Below are positions 8,515 through 17,608 of a stretch of 64,000 nucleotides of DNA, one piece after another. Each line of letters opens with the position of its first letter. Within the stretch, counting starts at the first letter, position 1. The notes below the pieces were generated by a model, which worked only from the letters and a program-made list of their open reading frames with translations, was not told where the DNA came from and did no database searches. The stretch covers positions 513,834-577,833 of the forward strand of contig CAWHVQ010000003.1 in assembly GCA_963832895.1 (NCBI GenBank), given 5' to 3'. This DNA is from JAMXLO01 sp963832895. GTDB taxonomy: Bacteria; Pseudomonadota; Alphaproteobacteria; Acetobacterales; Acetobacteraceae. The translations under genes and the position numbers were made by a program.

Positions 8515-9213
8515 CTAAACCGGAAAGATACGGAAGGTTTCAGAAATTAACACAGGGACGGTCGAGATGATAGTCTGATTGTGAGTTAGGCATAAATCGA
8601 AACTGGGGTTCGCCTCGAACTGTCCGCGATCATCGGTGAAGTACGGGTTGCGCACATCGAATATTTTCAAAATCCCTGCGCCCTGAGCTTCGATTGCCTC
8701 AATGAACGCATTGCTCTGCACAATCGCCGCTGCGAAATTCACCAGATCTGACGCCGTGAGCTGCATCGGGGTTGATGGATCCTGAGTGGCAAGCGCGCTG
8801 ATCTGAAAGGTCGTCTCATATCTTTGTGTTTCGGTATGAACCATCGAGGATTGCTGTGTGCCGTCAGCAGCAACGCCAATTCCGCTCTCTGTAGCGATCC
8901 CATCATCGCTTTCAGTGGCAAGCTGAGAATAGGTAGTCACCCACTTCGAGTTCCGGCGCGGAGAACCGACGCGCCTGTCACCGACCTTGTGAATGTAGAG
9001 TGCAGGCGCGGTGCTCACGCCTTGCATGCTCGGTTGATACGCCTGCAGCACGGGCACGACTACGGTATCGGCTTCTATGCCCGATCCGCCTTCTGTGGTG
9101 ATGATGTTCCCGCTTTGCGTCGCAAGAACGTCGTAGTTCGCCGCGAGAATGTTGTTCATCCCGCTCTGGATCAGGCCGATTAGTAAAGCAAACAATTGAT
9201 TGTCGACAGCCAT
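8515..9213 (-). CDS. Gateway/tail-terminator-like neck protein
   Basis: 232 aa starting MAVDNQLFALLIGLIQSGM. It has the pattern of proteins named phage gateway in small myoviruses: 'VVPVLQAYQPSMQG', 'LYIHKVGDRR', 'MVHTETQRYETTFQI', 'ALATQDP', and a terminal 'QTIISTVPVL'. It sits between neck protein and sheath, where the tail terminator is expected. ATG at 9213 is preferred over an upstream TTG. Confidence 0.65.
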   Translation of the reverse strand: MAVDNQLFALLIGLIQSGMNNILAANYDVLATQSGNIITTEGGSGIEADTVVVPVLQAYQPSMQGVSTAPALYIHKVGDRRVGSPRRNSKWVTTYSQLATESDDGIATESGIGVAADGTQQSSMVHTETQRYETTFQISALATQDPSTPMQLTASDLVNFAAAIVQSNAFIEAIEAQGAGILKIFDVRNPYFTDDRGQFEANPSFDLCLTHNQTIISTVPVLISETFRIFPV

Positions 9214-9225
9214 GACCAATACGCG

Positions 9226-9612
9226 CTAGGTTGAGGGCGGTAAGACCTGCACAAAAAGCATGGCGACCCACCCATCCTGAGCATACCAGTTTACCTTCTG
9301 CACGGCCTGAAATCTGTTGCCCTGATACTCGATCTGGTCGCCTGCTGTGTCGCGCGATACGTCGGTCGCACTCTCCGGCATATAGACCGTGACGTAGTAG
9401 CGGTCGAACTGCAGTCCATACATCTGATAAAGATTTCGCGGCACTGGCTGGATGCTGCCCAAGAGGGTCACGGGCGCCGCGTATGTTGCCAGTTGTTGCC
9501 CGTTCACCTGCGTCGTGCGGCCAGCAAAGGCGTAATACTGGAAGCTTTGCGTGGCGAGGGCACGAAAGGCCGTACGCAACCAGTTTGTGCCTGGGACTTG
9601 TCCCGCTGTCAT
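9226..9612 (-). CDS. Neck / head-tail joining protein
   Basis: 128 aa, starting MTAGQVPGTNWLRTAFRALA, beta-rich with many aromatic residues. It follows the gp10-like gene (ATGA overlap) and precedes the gateway gene. Position and size suggest a head-tail adaptor, but no family motif is recognised with certainty. Confidence 0.55.
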   Translation of the reverse strand: MTAGQVPGTNWLRTAFRALATQSFQYYAFAGRTTQVNGQQLATYAAPVTLLGSIQPVPRNLYQMYGLQFDRYYVTVYMPESATDVSRDTAGDQIEYQGNRFQAVQKVNWYAQDGWVAMLFVQVLPPST

Positions 9613-10100
9613 GAGTTGTCAACCGTGTGCGTGAGGCTCGAGATCAAACGACCGGAATCAACCAACGGTTTCCTGAGCGAAGGTGTGATGCTCTGATCCG
9701 CCCGCTTTCGCGCGCGCGCCTTGACCGTCGCCTCTTTGAGCGGCGGTTCCCAGACCTCAGAGATGTGCTTGGCAATGTCGCCGGCAGCCTTGGCGCCGAC
9801 GGCGTCCATGACATTCTCTGCCTTCCAGTTGCCCTGCAGGACGGCTTTCGCGCCTTTCGCCATGAGTTCTTTCCATTCGCCCCACTTCTGGATGGCAGTC
9901 GCGCGCATGCCGAGTCGGGGCGGGATGTTCTTCGATGGAGATCCCAGCTCCTGAACTGCGGCCACCATGGCCACGTTGGTTCCGTCGGGGTAAACGGCAT
10001 CCGCGAACCAGCCGATTTTGACCTGCTTGCCGTCCAGCTCACGGATCCGGGCCGTGAGCGTCTCGAGGCTCTTGGGGTTCTGCCGGATCATGCGGGCCAT
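9609..10100 (-). CDS. HK97 gp10-like tail completion/connector protein
   Basis: 163 aa from ATG at 10100 (TGATG overlap with DUF4054 gene). It contains 'VKIGWFADAVYPDG', 'VAAVQELGSPSKNIPPR' and 'RATAIQKWGEWKE', the 'G...YPDG..vA.va..nEfG....PpRPf' pattern of virion morphogenesis/gp10-like proteins. It ends with 'KPLVDSGRLISSLTHTV', the usual 'L..TG.L..si...V' of this family. Confidence 0.7.
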   Translation of the reverse strand: MARMIRQNPKSLETLTARIRELDGKQVKIGWFADAVYPDGTNVAMVAAVQELGSPSKNIPPRLGMRATAIQKWGEWKELMAKGAKAVLQGNWKAENVMDAVGAKAAGDIAKHISEVWEPPLKEATVKARARKRADQSITPSLRKPLVDSGRLISSLTHTVDNS

Positions 10101-10576
10101 CAGCCCCTCCAGCCGTATCCAGAGCCGTTGAAGCCTGCCCGCGTCGGTGACCCTCCCACATACCATCCGCCAGCCGCATTGACGCTTAGGAGCGCCCAGA
10201 GCTGGCTGCCGTAGGGGGTGCACGAGAGCCAGTATTGCCACCCATCCTTGGCCGGCGGCGGCATGAGAGTGACGTTGACCTTGTCGATCCCGGCCTGCGT
10301 AATGGGGGCGGGTGTCTGTCCTTGCCCCACCAGCACGAATATCTGGGCGATATGGGCGGTCATGAGATTGAGCGCCAGCGCGCGGCCGGTGGCGTTCCCG
10401 CTCTGGGACTGGCCGCCGGTCAGCCATCCATAATTGGCGAGATTGGAGACGAAGCTCGTCGCCTCATCCCAATACATTTGCAAGGTTGCTTCTGAAAACG
10501 TCGCCGTGTTGGCGAAGGCCGGGAACATCGCCCGGAACTGAGCGTCGTTGTAGGAAAGGGTCGGAGGGCATGCCAT
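10100..10576 (-). CDS. DUF4054-like head completion protein
   Basis: 158 aa starting MACPPTLSYNDAQFRAMFPAFAN. The 'F...FPeFan...y....l..yw..A..fv' opening and the later 'LMTAHIAQI' helix are characteristic of DUF4054 neck proteins of myoviruses. It lies directly after the small virion protein gene. Confidence 0.75.
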   Translation of the reverse strand: MACPPTLSYNDAQFRAMFPAFANTATFSEATLQMYWDEATSFVSNLANYGWLTGGQSQSGNATGRALALNLMTAHIAQIFVLVGQGQTPAPITQAGIDKVNVTLMPPPAKDGWQYWLSCTPYGSQLWALLSVNAAGGWYVGGSPTRAGFNGSGYGWRG

Positions 10577-10590
10577 GGCGGCTCACCCCG

Positions 10591-10998
10591 TCAGGCCGGA
10601 TCTGCTTGCGCGTCCTTTTCCAATTCTTGCATCGGCGGCGCGCCGCCATGTTCCACGAACTCGCGCGATTGCGGCGTGAGGGGCGCGCTCTTGTCCTTCT
10701 GCTCCATATCGGCCGCAACCGCGACCTCCGGATCGATCTTTTCCTCTCGGACGGTGATGAAGCCGTTCTTCATGTGCAGCTGGAAAACGTGCAGATCGTT
10801 GAGGATCTCCATGTCTTCCCTCGTCACCTCGGTGCGGACGCCGCGGGGCGTGACCTTGTGGTTGTTGGCCACATTGGCACCACCCTTGATCCTCACCTGA
10901 CGCTTGATCGCGGCCATGCCGCCCTTGGGAGGAGTGGTCCAGGCCGTGTAGAGCTGATCGGCGGTCAGTGTGCTGTAGATGAAGTATCGCGAGGCCAT
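10591..10998 (-). CDS. Small protein between capsid and neck genes
   Basis: 135 aa from ATG at 10998 (TAATG overlap with the capsid gene stop). It starts MASRYFIYSTLTADQLYTAW and has a charged C-terminal half. The place after the major capsid protein suggests a minor head protein. I do not recognise a family. Confidence 0.6.
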   Translation of the reverse strand: MASRYFIYSTLTADQLYTAWTTPPKGGMAAIKRQVRIKGGANVANNHKVTPRGVRTEVTREDMEILNDLHVFQLHMKNGFITVREEKIDPEVAVAADMEQKDKSAPLTPQSREFVEHGGAPPMQELEKDAQADPA

Positions 10999-12107
10999 TA
11001 GATACCCGTTGCGCGGTAGACTGCCCATGGACGCTTGCACATCGCACCGGCTGTCGCGTTGGCGTAATCTTCCTCGAAGCCCTTGGCCATCTTGGCGACG
11101 CCGAGAACCATGAACTTGGTCGGCACCACCTGCAGCCATACGCGGCCGCCGTCAGTCGAGAAGTCGCTGACCTCATCGGCATAGGTGTAGAAGACGTTGG
11201 CCCCGCCATTGGCTGCATCCAGCTGCACGGCGTCCTGCACGCGAACCTTGGGATAGCTCTCCTTGAGCCATTCCCACACGCTGATGCCGTAGTCGGAGAC
11301 GACCGAGAGATAGTCGATGGTGGCGGTCGGCAGCGCAAGCGTGATCGGCGTTCTCGAAGGATCGATGACGCCCTTCGATGTAGTGCGGAGACCGACGATG
11401 GAGGCGCGGATATCGGCGGTGATTTCGAGGAACGTTTTGCTCGACCAGAGTGGCGAGCCTGACGCCCCGTTCGGCACCGAGATGTAGGCGGGCAGGTTGG
11501 GATCACTCAGGAAGCCGTAAGTCTTGTCGCTGCCGGAATTGTAGCCATTAAAGGCAACCAGGTTGCGGCTGATTTCCAGAGCCAGGCCGCAGGATTGGCG
11601 GCGCGAGGATGCCAGGTTCAGCATCACACGGCTGCTGCGCATCTCTTCGAGAGCGCCCACCCTCAGCCCCTGTTCGAAACGCACCAAAGTGCGGGCTTCG
11701 TAGGTCTGGTTGACGTCGGCCAGCGGCACATTGGTGTAGTCGCCATAGGGCACGGCATAGCCGATATTTTCCAGAACTGGCTGGACGATTTCTTCGTCTT
11801 CGTAGGAGCCGATGGTGGAGATGCCCATCAGGTCGTCCGCCTTGCGGGCGGCGGTCATCACATAGACCTGGCCGGGCAACCAGTTCTGCAGGAACTGGAC
11901 AGGTGTCGCGATATTCGGCGTAGTCACCGAGGTCTGCAGGGCATCGGCCCCGTAGCGCTTGTAGATGTCGATCATGTCCATGGCGACGCCCATATTGCGG
12001 ACGCCGATGCCAAGCTTTTTGGCGGTCTCGTAATTGACCATTTTCTGCGGCAGCGGACGGACGTTGCGCGCCGGAATATGGAGATGTTCTATAGAAGCCT
12101 GCGGCAT
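10998..12107 (-). CDS. Major capsid protein (DUF2184-like, HK97 fold)
   Basis: 369 aa. It contains 'PLPQKMVNYETAKKLGIGVRN', 'YEDEEIVQPVLENIGYAVPYGDYTNVPL' and 'SRRQSCGLALEISRNLVAFNGY', patterns of DUF2184 capsid proteins, and ends with the spine-helix-like 'WLQVVPTKFMVLGV'. It follows the prohead protease and cement genes as expected. HK97-like fold is inferred from the family. Confidence 0.85.
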   Translation of the reverse strand: MPQASIEHLHIPARNVRPLPQKMVNYETAKKLGIGVRNMGVAMDMIDIYKRYGADALQTSVTTPNIATPVQFLQNWLPGQVYVMTAARKADDLMGISTIGSYEDEEIVQPVLENIGYAVPYGDYTNVPLADVNQTYEARTLVRFEQGLRVGALEEMRSSRVMLNLASSRRQSCGLALEISRNLVAFNGYNSGSDKTYGFLSDPNLPAYISVPNGASGSPLWSSKTFLEITADIRASIVGLRTTSKGVIDPSRTPITLALPTATIDYLSVVSDYGISVWEWLKESYPKVRVQDAVQLDAANGGANVFYTYADEVSDFSTDGGRVWLQVVPTKFMVLGVAKMAKGFEEDYANATAGAMCKRPWAVYRATGI

Positions 12108-12119
12108 TTACCGTTCCCC

Positions 12120-13097
12120 CTAGTCAGTTATCTTGATGACGCCGATGCCGAGACCATTGCCCAGCGGATTGCCTGCAGGCGCAAAGCGGTAGACTTCGGC
12201 GCGCGGGATTCCCACTTGCTGGTCTGTCGTCATGGCTGTAGCGCCAACAGCAGATGCAGGCACCTGATTAATCGAGTAATTGCCAGTGCTGCCCACCGTG
12301 CCGCTGACCTGGCTCAGGATCACCGGATTGGGCGTGACGCCCGTGCCGTAGACGATCTGTCCCGGCGCCAGTTCTCCACTCGTGATGGCGGATACCGTCA
12401 GGATGCCCGTCGTCGCGATTTCGCCGGTAAAGGCGGCAGCAGCCGGAGGGAGGGTCGTGCTCGACATTGCCTCAGCCGCGATGGCTCCGGTGAAAGAGGT
12501 GTTGACGGCACTTGTCTGATATGTGCCGGCACCTCCGGTGCCGGAGACGTTAGCGGTAACGTAAGTTCCGCCGGGAACGCCAGTTCCGCTGATCATCGAC
12601 CCCACCTGGATCTGCCCGACCGTGATCGCGGTGACGGTCAGAACGCCTGTGGTGGCGAGCGCCGCGGTGAATTGGTTCTGACGCGGATAGGTCGAGAGCT
12701 GGCCGGTCGTCTGGTCGTAGCAGACGAGGTCACCCACATTGGCTGGCCCGGGCAGCGATACCCAGATGTCGCCCATCGTGAGCAACTCGCCAATTGTAAA
12801 GTTCGGCAGCGTGAGATTCGAGGTGAGTGGGCCGGCAGTCGTGCCATAGTTAGCATAGACCTTCGGGTTCATCAGAATGCCGGCGAACGATCCCGTTCCG
12901 CCTGCAGCAACCACGCCGGAAGCGGCGTTATTTCCCGGATCACCCGAGACGACGGTGAAAGCCGTGGCGCCAATTACGTTATAGGAGGCTTGGGCCGAAT
13001 TCAGCTCATACGGCGCTGCGCGCACTGGCCCGTCATCATAGAGCGTGCCCGGGAGGCCTGCGCCGAGTTCAACATTGACTGCGGTCTGAAATCCCAT
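12120..13097 (-). CDS. Capsid cement/decoration protein with two internal repeats
   Basis: 325 aa. Residues 1-140 and the last 30 residues match structural cement proteins of the Gp24 type (start MGFQTAVNVELGAGLPGTLY). Inserted between them are two related repeats of about 70 residues, beginning 'FTAALATTGVLTVTAITVGQ' and 'FTGEIATTGILTVSAITSGE', each ending in a GTG.G.Y segment. Such repeats resemble surface-exposed beta domains. The protein would stabilise the capsid and display the repeats outside. Confidence 0.7.
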   Translation of the reverse strand: MGFQTAVNVELGAGLPGTLYDDGPVRAAPYELNSAQASYNVIGATAFTVVSGDPGNNAASGVVAAGGTGSFAGILMNPKVYANYGTTAGPLTSNLTLPNFTIGELLTMGDIWVSLPGPANVGDLVCYDQTTGQLSTYPRQNQFTAALATTGVLTVTAITVGQIQVGSMISGTGVPGGTYVTANVSGTGGAGTYQTSAVNTSFTGAIAAEAMSSTTLPPAAAAFTGEIATTGILTVSAITSGELAPGQIVYGTGVTPNPVILSQVSGTVGSTGNYSINQVPASAVGATAMTTDQQVGIPRAEVYRFAPAGNPLGNGLGIGVIKITD

Positions 13098-13106
13098 TGG
13101 TTCCCC

Positions 13107-14900
13107 CTAGGCGGCTGACTGCGAATAGAAATCTTCGACGGCGCCGACACCGGCGTCTGCGGCAGCCTGGCGATCAAGCGCAAAACTGATCTGTTCGGAT
13201 TGCGGCGCGCGATTCACGAAATACGCGTCGAGCGCGACCATTTCCTGACCGGCAGGGGCCTTCAGCCCGAGCTTACGGACGCCGTATGAGGCGACCTCAG
13301 ATACCGTCATCTCCGAATGATCGAAGGCGCCGGTGAACGAGGAAATCTTGTTGGCGAGTTCGGAGCGCCGGGAGATCTCCTGCATCAACGACTTGACGCC
13401 GTTCTTCTTGATGGATTCGAGTTGTGATTCTAGGGCGTTCACGCGGGTGATCGCGGTATCCAAGGCGCGGCGCTGCTTGGCGTCGGAGGCCTCTTTCTTC
13501 TTTTCCTTTTCCTCTTCGTCCTTGGCTTCTTTCTTCTCCTCTTCTTGGCCATCCTTGGCTTCTTTCTCGGCTTCTTTCTTCTCTTCGGATTCGTCGTTGC
13601 CCTTCTTCTCCTTCTCGGCTTCTTCCTCGTCCTGCGCCTTTTCCTTTGGCGTTTCGTCTTTGTCGCGTGCGGTGACCGCTTGGGTTTTCGGCTCGGTTTC
13701 AGGCATCTCGGCCATGTCCTCTCCCTTGCCGCCCATGTGCTTCTCCATCATGTCCTGCATCTTTTTCCACTTGGGAGCATTCTCTTTCATCCAGGCTGCA
13801 ACATCATCAAGGCTCATTTCCTGTTCGCCTGATTTTTCCTCCGTGTCTGCCATTTGAATGTCCCTCGCGTCGAAAGTGAATCTGAGATGATCGAGAACTG
13901 CTACGTCCGGCCCCATTCGCCCTTCGCGGACTAATGCAAGATGGTTACCGCGAATGTCTTTCTGAATTGCATCATAATGCAAACCTTCAAATGTTCCATC
14001 AGAAATCTCATATCGGCACTGATACCCAGCCGATACTTCCTTTTTTCCAGACGCTATTAGTTCAGCAAGACTTTCACTAAAAACTTTTACGTTTGCCTTG
14101 AGCATTCCCGTCGCCGTATCGAACCAGACGTCTTCTCCGATTACACCTTCAATGCCCTTTGTCTCCGCTGGCGTTCGGCCACTTTCTTGCGAACCAAGAA
14201 GGTTACTCGGATGGTCGTCGACCCAAGGAATAAGCTTGAATGAATTAATCGTATCCGGATTGGATAATTCGTCGGCAGGCCGATAAACATTGTATATCTT
14301 CTCCGGCTCAAGCGATGGATCAATGTTTCTCCCGAGATATGGAAATACGCCCACTCGACTGATTGGGTTATCCTTCACACTATACCAGCCATTCTCGTCG
14401 TAGTTGCGCGATGTCCCGCGATCCATGCCATGTGTCTCGAGCATTCGCATAATACCGGGATGAAGCGGCCTTGGCATTTCTCCCAATTTTGCCCACGTGA
14501 ATTCGACGTGTTCGTCATTCAGAGTCGGGTTGAACTTTCCCCCTTGAGCGGTAAAGAGCACAAAACCATCAACGTCGGAATGTGATATTATCGTTCCCGG
14601 AGCTTCGATCCCCGTCTCTTCATAGAATTCACGACGGGCTGCTTGCTCTGGTGTTTCCCCAAATTCAATACCGCCAGCGGGAAAGCCCCAGGTGCCTCCT
14701 TGCGTCTTTCCGGCTGCCCGTTTCATAAGCAGGATGTCGTCGCCCGATTTGTACATGATACCGGCAGCAGAAGGCGCATCACTCGCGTGCCGTTCAGAAT
14801 AAGCAATCGCCTCAGCCTGTTTCGGTGGCTTATCCGCCTCAATCTCCTTCGCGATGTTATCTTTTAGAACCTCTTCGGATTTTCCTTTTTCAAGCGGCAT
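13107..14900 (-). CDS. Nudix hydrolase fused to DUF2213 prohead protease/scaffold
   Basis: 597 aa with three parts. Residues 1-40 resemble a small helical domain (KSEEVLKDNI, KQAEAIAYS). Residues about 45-150 hold a full Nudix box at 76-98 (G-x5-E-x7-REFYEETGI). Residues about 155-355 match DUF2213 prohead proteases (VYRPADELS, WVDDHPSN, VSAGYQCRYE, GNHLALVREGR). A Lys/Glu-rich coiled-coil stretch (about 380-475) serves as scaffold, followed by a capsid-delta-like C-terminus. DUF2213 proteins cleave scaffold and mature the head. The Nudix substrate is unknown. Confidence 0.8.
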   Translation of the reverse strand: MPLEKGKSEEVLKDNIAKEIEADKPPKQAEAIAYSERHASDAPSAAGIMYKSGDDILLMKRAAGKTQGGTWGFPAGGIEFGETPEQAARREFYEETGIEAPGTIISHSDVDGFVLFTAQGGKFNPTLNDEHVEFTWAKLGEMPRPLHPGIMRMLETHGMDRGTSRNYDENGWYSVKDNPISRVGVFPYLGRNIDPSLEPEKIYNVYRPADELSNPDTINSFKLIPWVDDHPSNLLGSQESGRTPAETKGIEGVIGEDVWFDTATGMLKANVKVFSESLAELIASGKKEVSAGYQCRYEISDGTFEGLHYDAIQKDIRGNHLALVREGRMGPDVAVLDHLRFTFDARDIQMADTEEKSGEQEMSLDDVAAWMKENAPKWKKMQDMMEKHMGGKGEDMAEMPETEPKTQAVTARDKDETPKEKAQDEEEAEKEKKGNDESEEKKEAEKEAKDGQEEEKKEAKDEEEKEKKKEASDAKQRRALDTAITRVNALESQLESIKKNGVKSLMQEISRRSELANKISSFTGAFDHSEMTVSEVASYGVRKLGLKAPAGQEMVALDAYFVNRAPQSEQISFALDRQAAADAGVGAVEDFYSQSAA

Positions 14901-15705
14901 TTGCGATCTCCGAGGTATAGAAAGCCGATCCCCACGTCGTCCAAAGCAAACTGGATGCGCAATTCGCCATATGATGCCGCTGCATGCCGCCTGCTTTTCC
15001 TAAGGTATAGCAATGCGGGCATTCCAAAACCTGGCTTTTCGCCCTTCTTATTTTTTGGAGCACTTCAAGAGGGAGTTTTGTGCCACGCAGGGCGGCGCCC
15101 GTCCTTCTATTTGCCAAAAGCAACGCTTCGCTGCATTTTCCCGTTCTTGACTCGCTTATTCTTTTTTTGTGGGCCTCAGACAGAGGGCGGCCTACATTTC
15201 TCCTATGCCCCATGGCTTTAATGCTGATCTTCCGTTTCAACTCCTCGGATAGCCTGGTCCCGGTCATTCTTGCGCGCATCAATTCAACAACGTGAGGCTT
15301 TTGCTTAAGTCCTCTATGCGCCAGCGAGGAATTTCTCCTCCATTCCGGGGTTCGCGGTATCCCCTTCAAGGCAGCTGAGATTTTACGTCTGTGTTCTTCC
15401 GTCTGTGGACGCCCGATCTGCGTGGCTTCACCACCTACGGCAATGTTCCAGCCTATATATGGCCGTGGTCTAAGTTCTCTTTCCTTCGCCAGACACTCTT
15501 GCATCGATCCTACAAACACCTCATCAACAATGAGTGTGTCCCAGCCATACTTTCTAATCGCTTCTGATATGACGTAGCTTTGAATCCGGTGGTTTGTCTT
15601 GTGACACCTAAGGCGCCGTTTAAGCGCTTGGGTTGTAAATCCGACATAGCCCTCTGATGAGACATCCTTATGCCCGGGCAAATGTATCCAATATACGCAC
15701 GCCAC
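14890..15705 (-). CDS. GIY-YIG homing-type endonuclease with NUMOD3 repeats
   Basis: 271 aa. The N-terminus has VYWIHL and GYVGFT as the GIY and YIG strands, followed by KRRLRCH. Several NUMOD3-like DNA-binding helices follow (EEHRRKISAALKG, EELKRKISIKAMG, EAHKKRISESRTG). The C-terminus carries CPHC-x12-RHHMANC, a presumed zinc site shared with the genes at 7738 and 15725. It overlaps the first bases of the prohead gene and is probably a freestanding mobile endonuclease. Confidence 0.75.
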   Translation of the reverse strand: MACVYWIHLPGHKDVSSEGYVGFTTQALKRRLRCHKTNHRIQSYVISEAIRKYGWDTLIVDEVFVGSMQECLAKERELRPRPYIGWNIAVGGEATQIGRPQTEEHRRKISAALKGIPRTPEWRRNSSLAHRGLKQKPHVVELMRARMTGTRLSEELKRKISIKAMGHRRNVGRPLSEAHKKRISESRTGKCSEALLLANRRTGAALRGTKLPLEVLQKIRRAKSQVLECPHCYTLGKAGGMQRHHMANCASSLLWTTWGSAFYTSEIANAA

Positions 15706-15724
15706 TGGTCCTCAAGTCCGGGGC

Positions 15725-16108
15725 CTATGCCCCAACGGTCTCAGCGATGGCCTCGACCGCGTTCTGCGTTGCTGTCTGCGGTTTCTGCTTGCAGTGCTCG
15801 AAGTGATGCCGCTGCATGCCGCCTGCTTTACCACTTGTAGCACAATATGGACAGACGAGCATCCGGGATTTCTGCGCGCGCATCTTCGCAACTGTCGCCG
15901 GAGTGAGCGGAATATTGCGGCGTCTTTCTGCTATGGCACGAAGTCTCGCCAGTGTCTCGATCGTATGCCTGATGCCCAGCTTGCCCTTTCGTATTGCCTC
16001 CCGATGCTGGGGAGTGAGAATGCGCCCCAAGCCCCTATGGTGGCCTGTGCAGGCTTTGCGAATTTTCTCGATGGTCTCCGGAGATAGTTTCCGGCCAATA
16101 CGCGACAT
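15725..16108 (-). CDS. NUMOD3/zinc protein, remnant of a homing endonuclease
   Basis: 127 aa made only of NUMOD3-like helices (SPETIEKIRKACTG, PQHREAIRKGKLG) and the CPYC-x12-RHHFEHC zinc tail. The catalytic GIY-YIG domain is absent. It directly precedes the 14890 gene in transcription order and may be a truncated copy or a DNA-binding partner. Confidence 0.6.
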   Translation of the reverse strand: MSRIGRKLSPETIEKIRKACTGHHRGLGRILTPQHREAIRKGKLGIRHTIETLARLRAIAERRRNIPLTPATVAKMRAQKSRMLVCPYCATSGKAGGMQRHHFEHCKQKPQTATQNAVEAIAETVGA

Positions 16109-17608
16109 TCAGGCAGCCATTTTGTTCGCAGCAAGCTTCTTCATCTCATCGACCAAAGAAGATATCACGGGCGACCAGTCGTTGAGAACTGTTTGTCGAT
16201 AGGGAGTGACAGTCGGATACCACGGCTGCTTGAGCTTATCGTGGTAGCGCCAGTCGTAGTCAAAGCGATCAATTAAATACGTCTTGGCACCCATGGCGCC
16301 CGCAAAATTCGCGAGTGCGGTATCGACGGTGATCACCCCGTCAAGGTGATGCAGGATTGCAGCAGTGTCGGAGAAAGTTTTTATGCCCGGGTTCGGCATG
16401 CTTTCCGCCTCATCGCCAGTCTGCAGCGAAACATAGGCCACGCCCGGCACATCGAGGACCGGTTTGAGCAGATCGAACGGGACGGACTTCTTCTTGTGGA
16501 CGTCGTAGTTGTGCGGATTGTAGGCGTTAACCCCCGTTGACCAGCAGATGCCGATCCGGGGAATGCCCGGCTCATTGAGCGGCCAGAAGCACGACCACTC
16601 GTCGATCTTGTGCGGCTCCGCCCGAAGATATGGGCCGTCCCACGGCACCGTGTCTGCGCGGGTCTTGCAGACGTAGGGGAGCGACATGATCGGCAGGTGG
16701 TAGTCGAATTCCATGCCCACGCCGTTGACCGTGCATTCAACCGATGGGAAGTTGTACTGCACCAAAGCGAGCATCGATGCGGGGCATTCGAGCTTGGCCT
16801 TGACGCTGAAGTGGCGCTCAATGATGGGGAGATACGGCAAGAAGCAAACGACGTCGCCCAATCCCATTTCGCTGTGAATAAGAACCGTGCAATCGCGCTC
16901 GCCCTTCCACATCGGCTGTGGGAATTTGAATGGCGCCAAGACGCGGCCCTGGTTGGTGAGGTTCCTGTGCAGGCGGGCCTCGAAATATCCCCAGCCCTTC
17001 TCGTAGCAGCCTATGCCGAGGAAGCCGTGCGCCGCGTTCCACATGGCCTCGAGCGAGAGCGTGGCCTTGTGCTTGACCGTGAACGCCTTCTCACCGTGAT
17101 AGGCGATGCGAGCGGGGTCGTAATCCTTCCCCGTATAGCAGGTCGAGAGCAGAAAGTGCGGTTGACCCTGCTCCGGATCGAGCTCAACCGATTTCAGGTA
17201 GCACTGCTTGGCGTCCTCCGTGTGATCGATCTTGTGATGCACGAAGCCGAGAAGGCACCAGAGCCGGGCATTGTCAGGCGCGAGCCTTAGAGCCTGCTCG
17301 TATGCATGGATGGCTTCCTTGTAGTGGTGGGTGAGCATCGCGATCTCTGCGAAGCCAACCCAATTCCCGAGCGCTTCCGGTTGGATCCGGCAGCATTCCG
17401 AAGCCTGGAAATAGGCCATGTCGTTGAGTTGATCGGCGGGCCGGGCCAGCGATTGCGCGGTGATCGCCAGGTTGAGCCGGTACGCTGAGACGTTCGGGTC
17501 AAGCTCGATGGCGCGGAGAAAGCTGTCGTAGGCCAGATGGCGATTTCCCTTGGCATGGGCCGCGCAGCCTGTCTGGTAAGCCTGATGTGCCTCCTCCTGC
17601 GTCGTCAC
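16109..17608 (-). CDS. TPR-containing glycosyltransferase (GT9-like)
   Basis: 499 aa from GTG at 17608 (GTGA overlap with the preceding gene). Residues about 5-190 contain tetratricopeptide repeats such as 'HHYKEAIHAYEQALRLAPDN' and 'DHTEDAKQCYLKSVELDPEQ'. The C-terminal 300 residues resemble TPR-linked glycosyltransferases: 'HSEMGLGDVVCFLPYL', 'IGICWSTG' and 'HHLDGVITVDTALANFAGAM', close to the GT9 nucleotide-sugar site. It lies inside the head gene module, so glycosylation of a virion protein or of the host surface is possible. Confidence 0.75.
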   Translation of the reverse strand: MTTQEEAHQAYQTGCAAHAKGNRHLAYDSFLRAIELDPNVSAYRLNLAITAQSLARPADQLNDMAYFQASECCRIQPEALGNWVGFAEIAMLTHHYKEAIHAYEQALRLAPDNARLWCLLGFVHHKIDHTEDAKQCYLKSVELDPEQGQPHFLLSTCYTGKDYDPARIAYHGEKAFTVKHKATLSLEAMWNAAHGFLGIGCYEKGWGYFEARLHRNLTNQGRVLAPFKFPQPMWKGERDCTVLIHSEMGLGDVVCFLPYLPIIERHFSVKAKLECPASMLALVQYNFPSVECTVNGVGMEFDYHLPIMSLPYVCKTRADTVPWDGPYLRAEPHKIDEWSCFWPLNEPGIPRIGICWSTGVNAYNPHNYDVHKKKSVPFDLLKPVLDVPGVAYVSLQTGDEAESMPNPGIKTFSDTAAILHHLDGVITVDTALANFAGAMGAKTYLIDRFDYDWRYHDKLKQPWYPTVTPYRQTVLNDWSPVISSLVDEMKKLAANKMAA

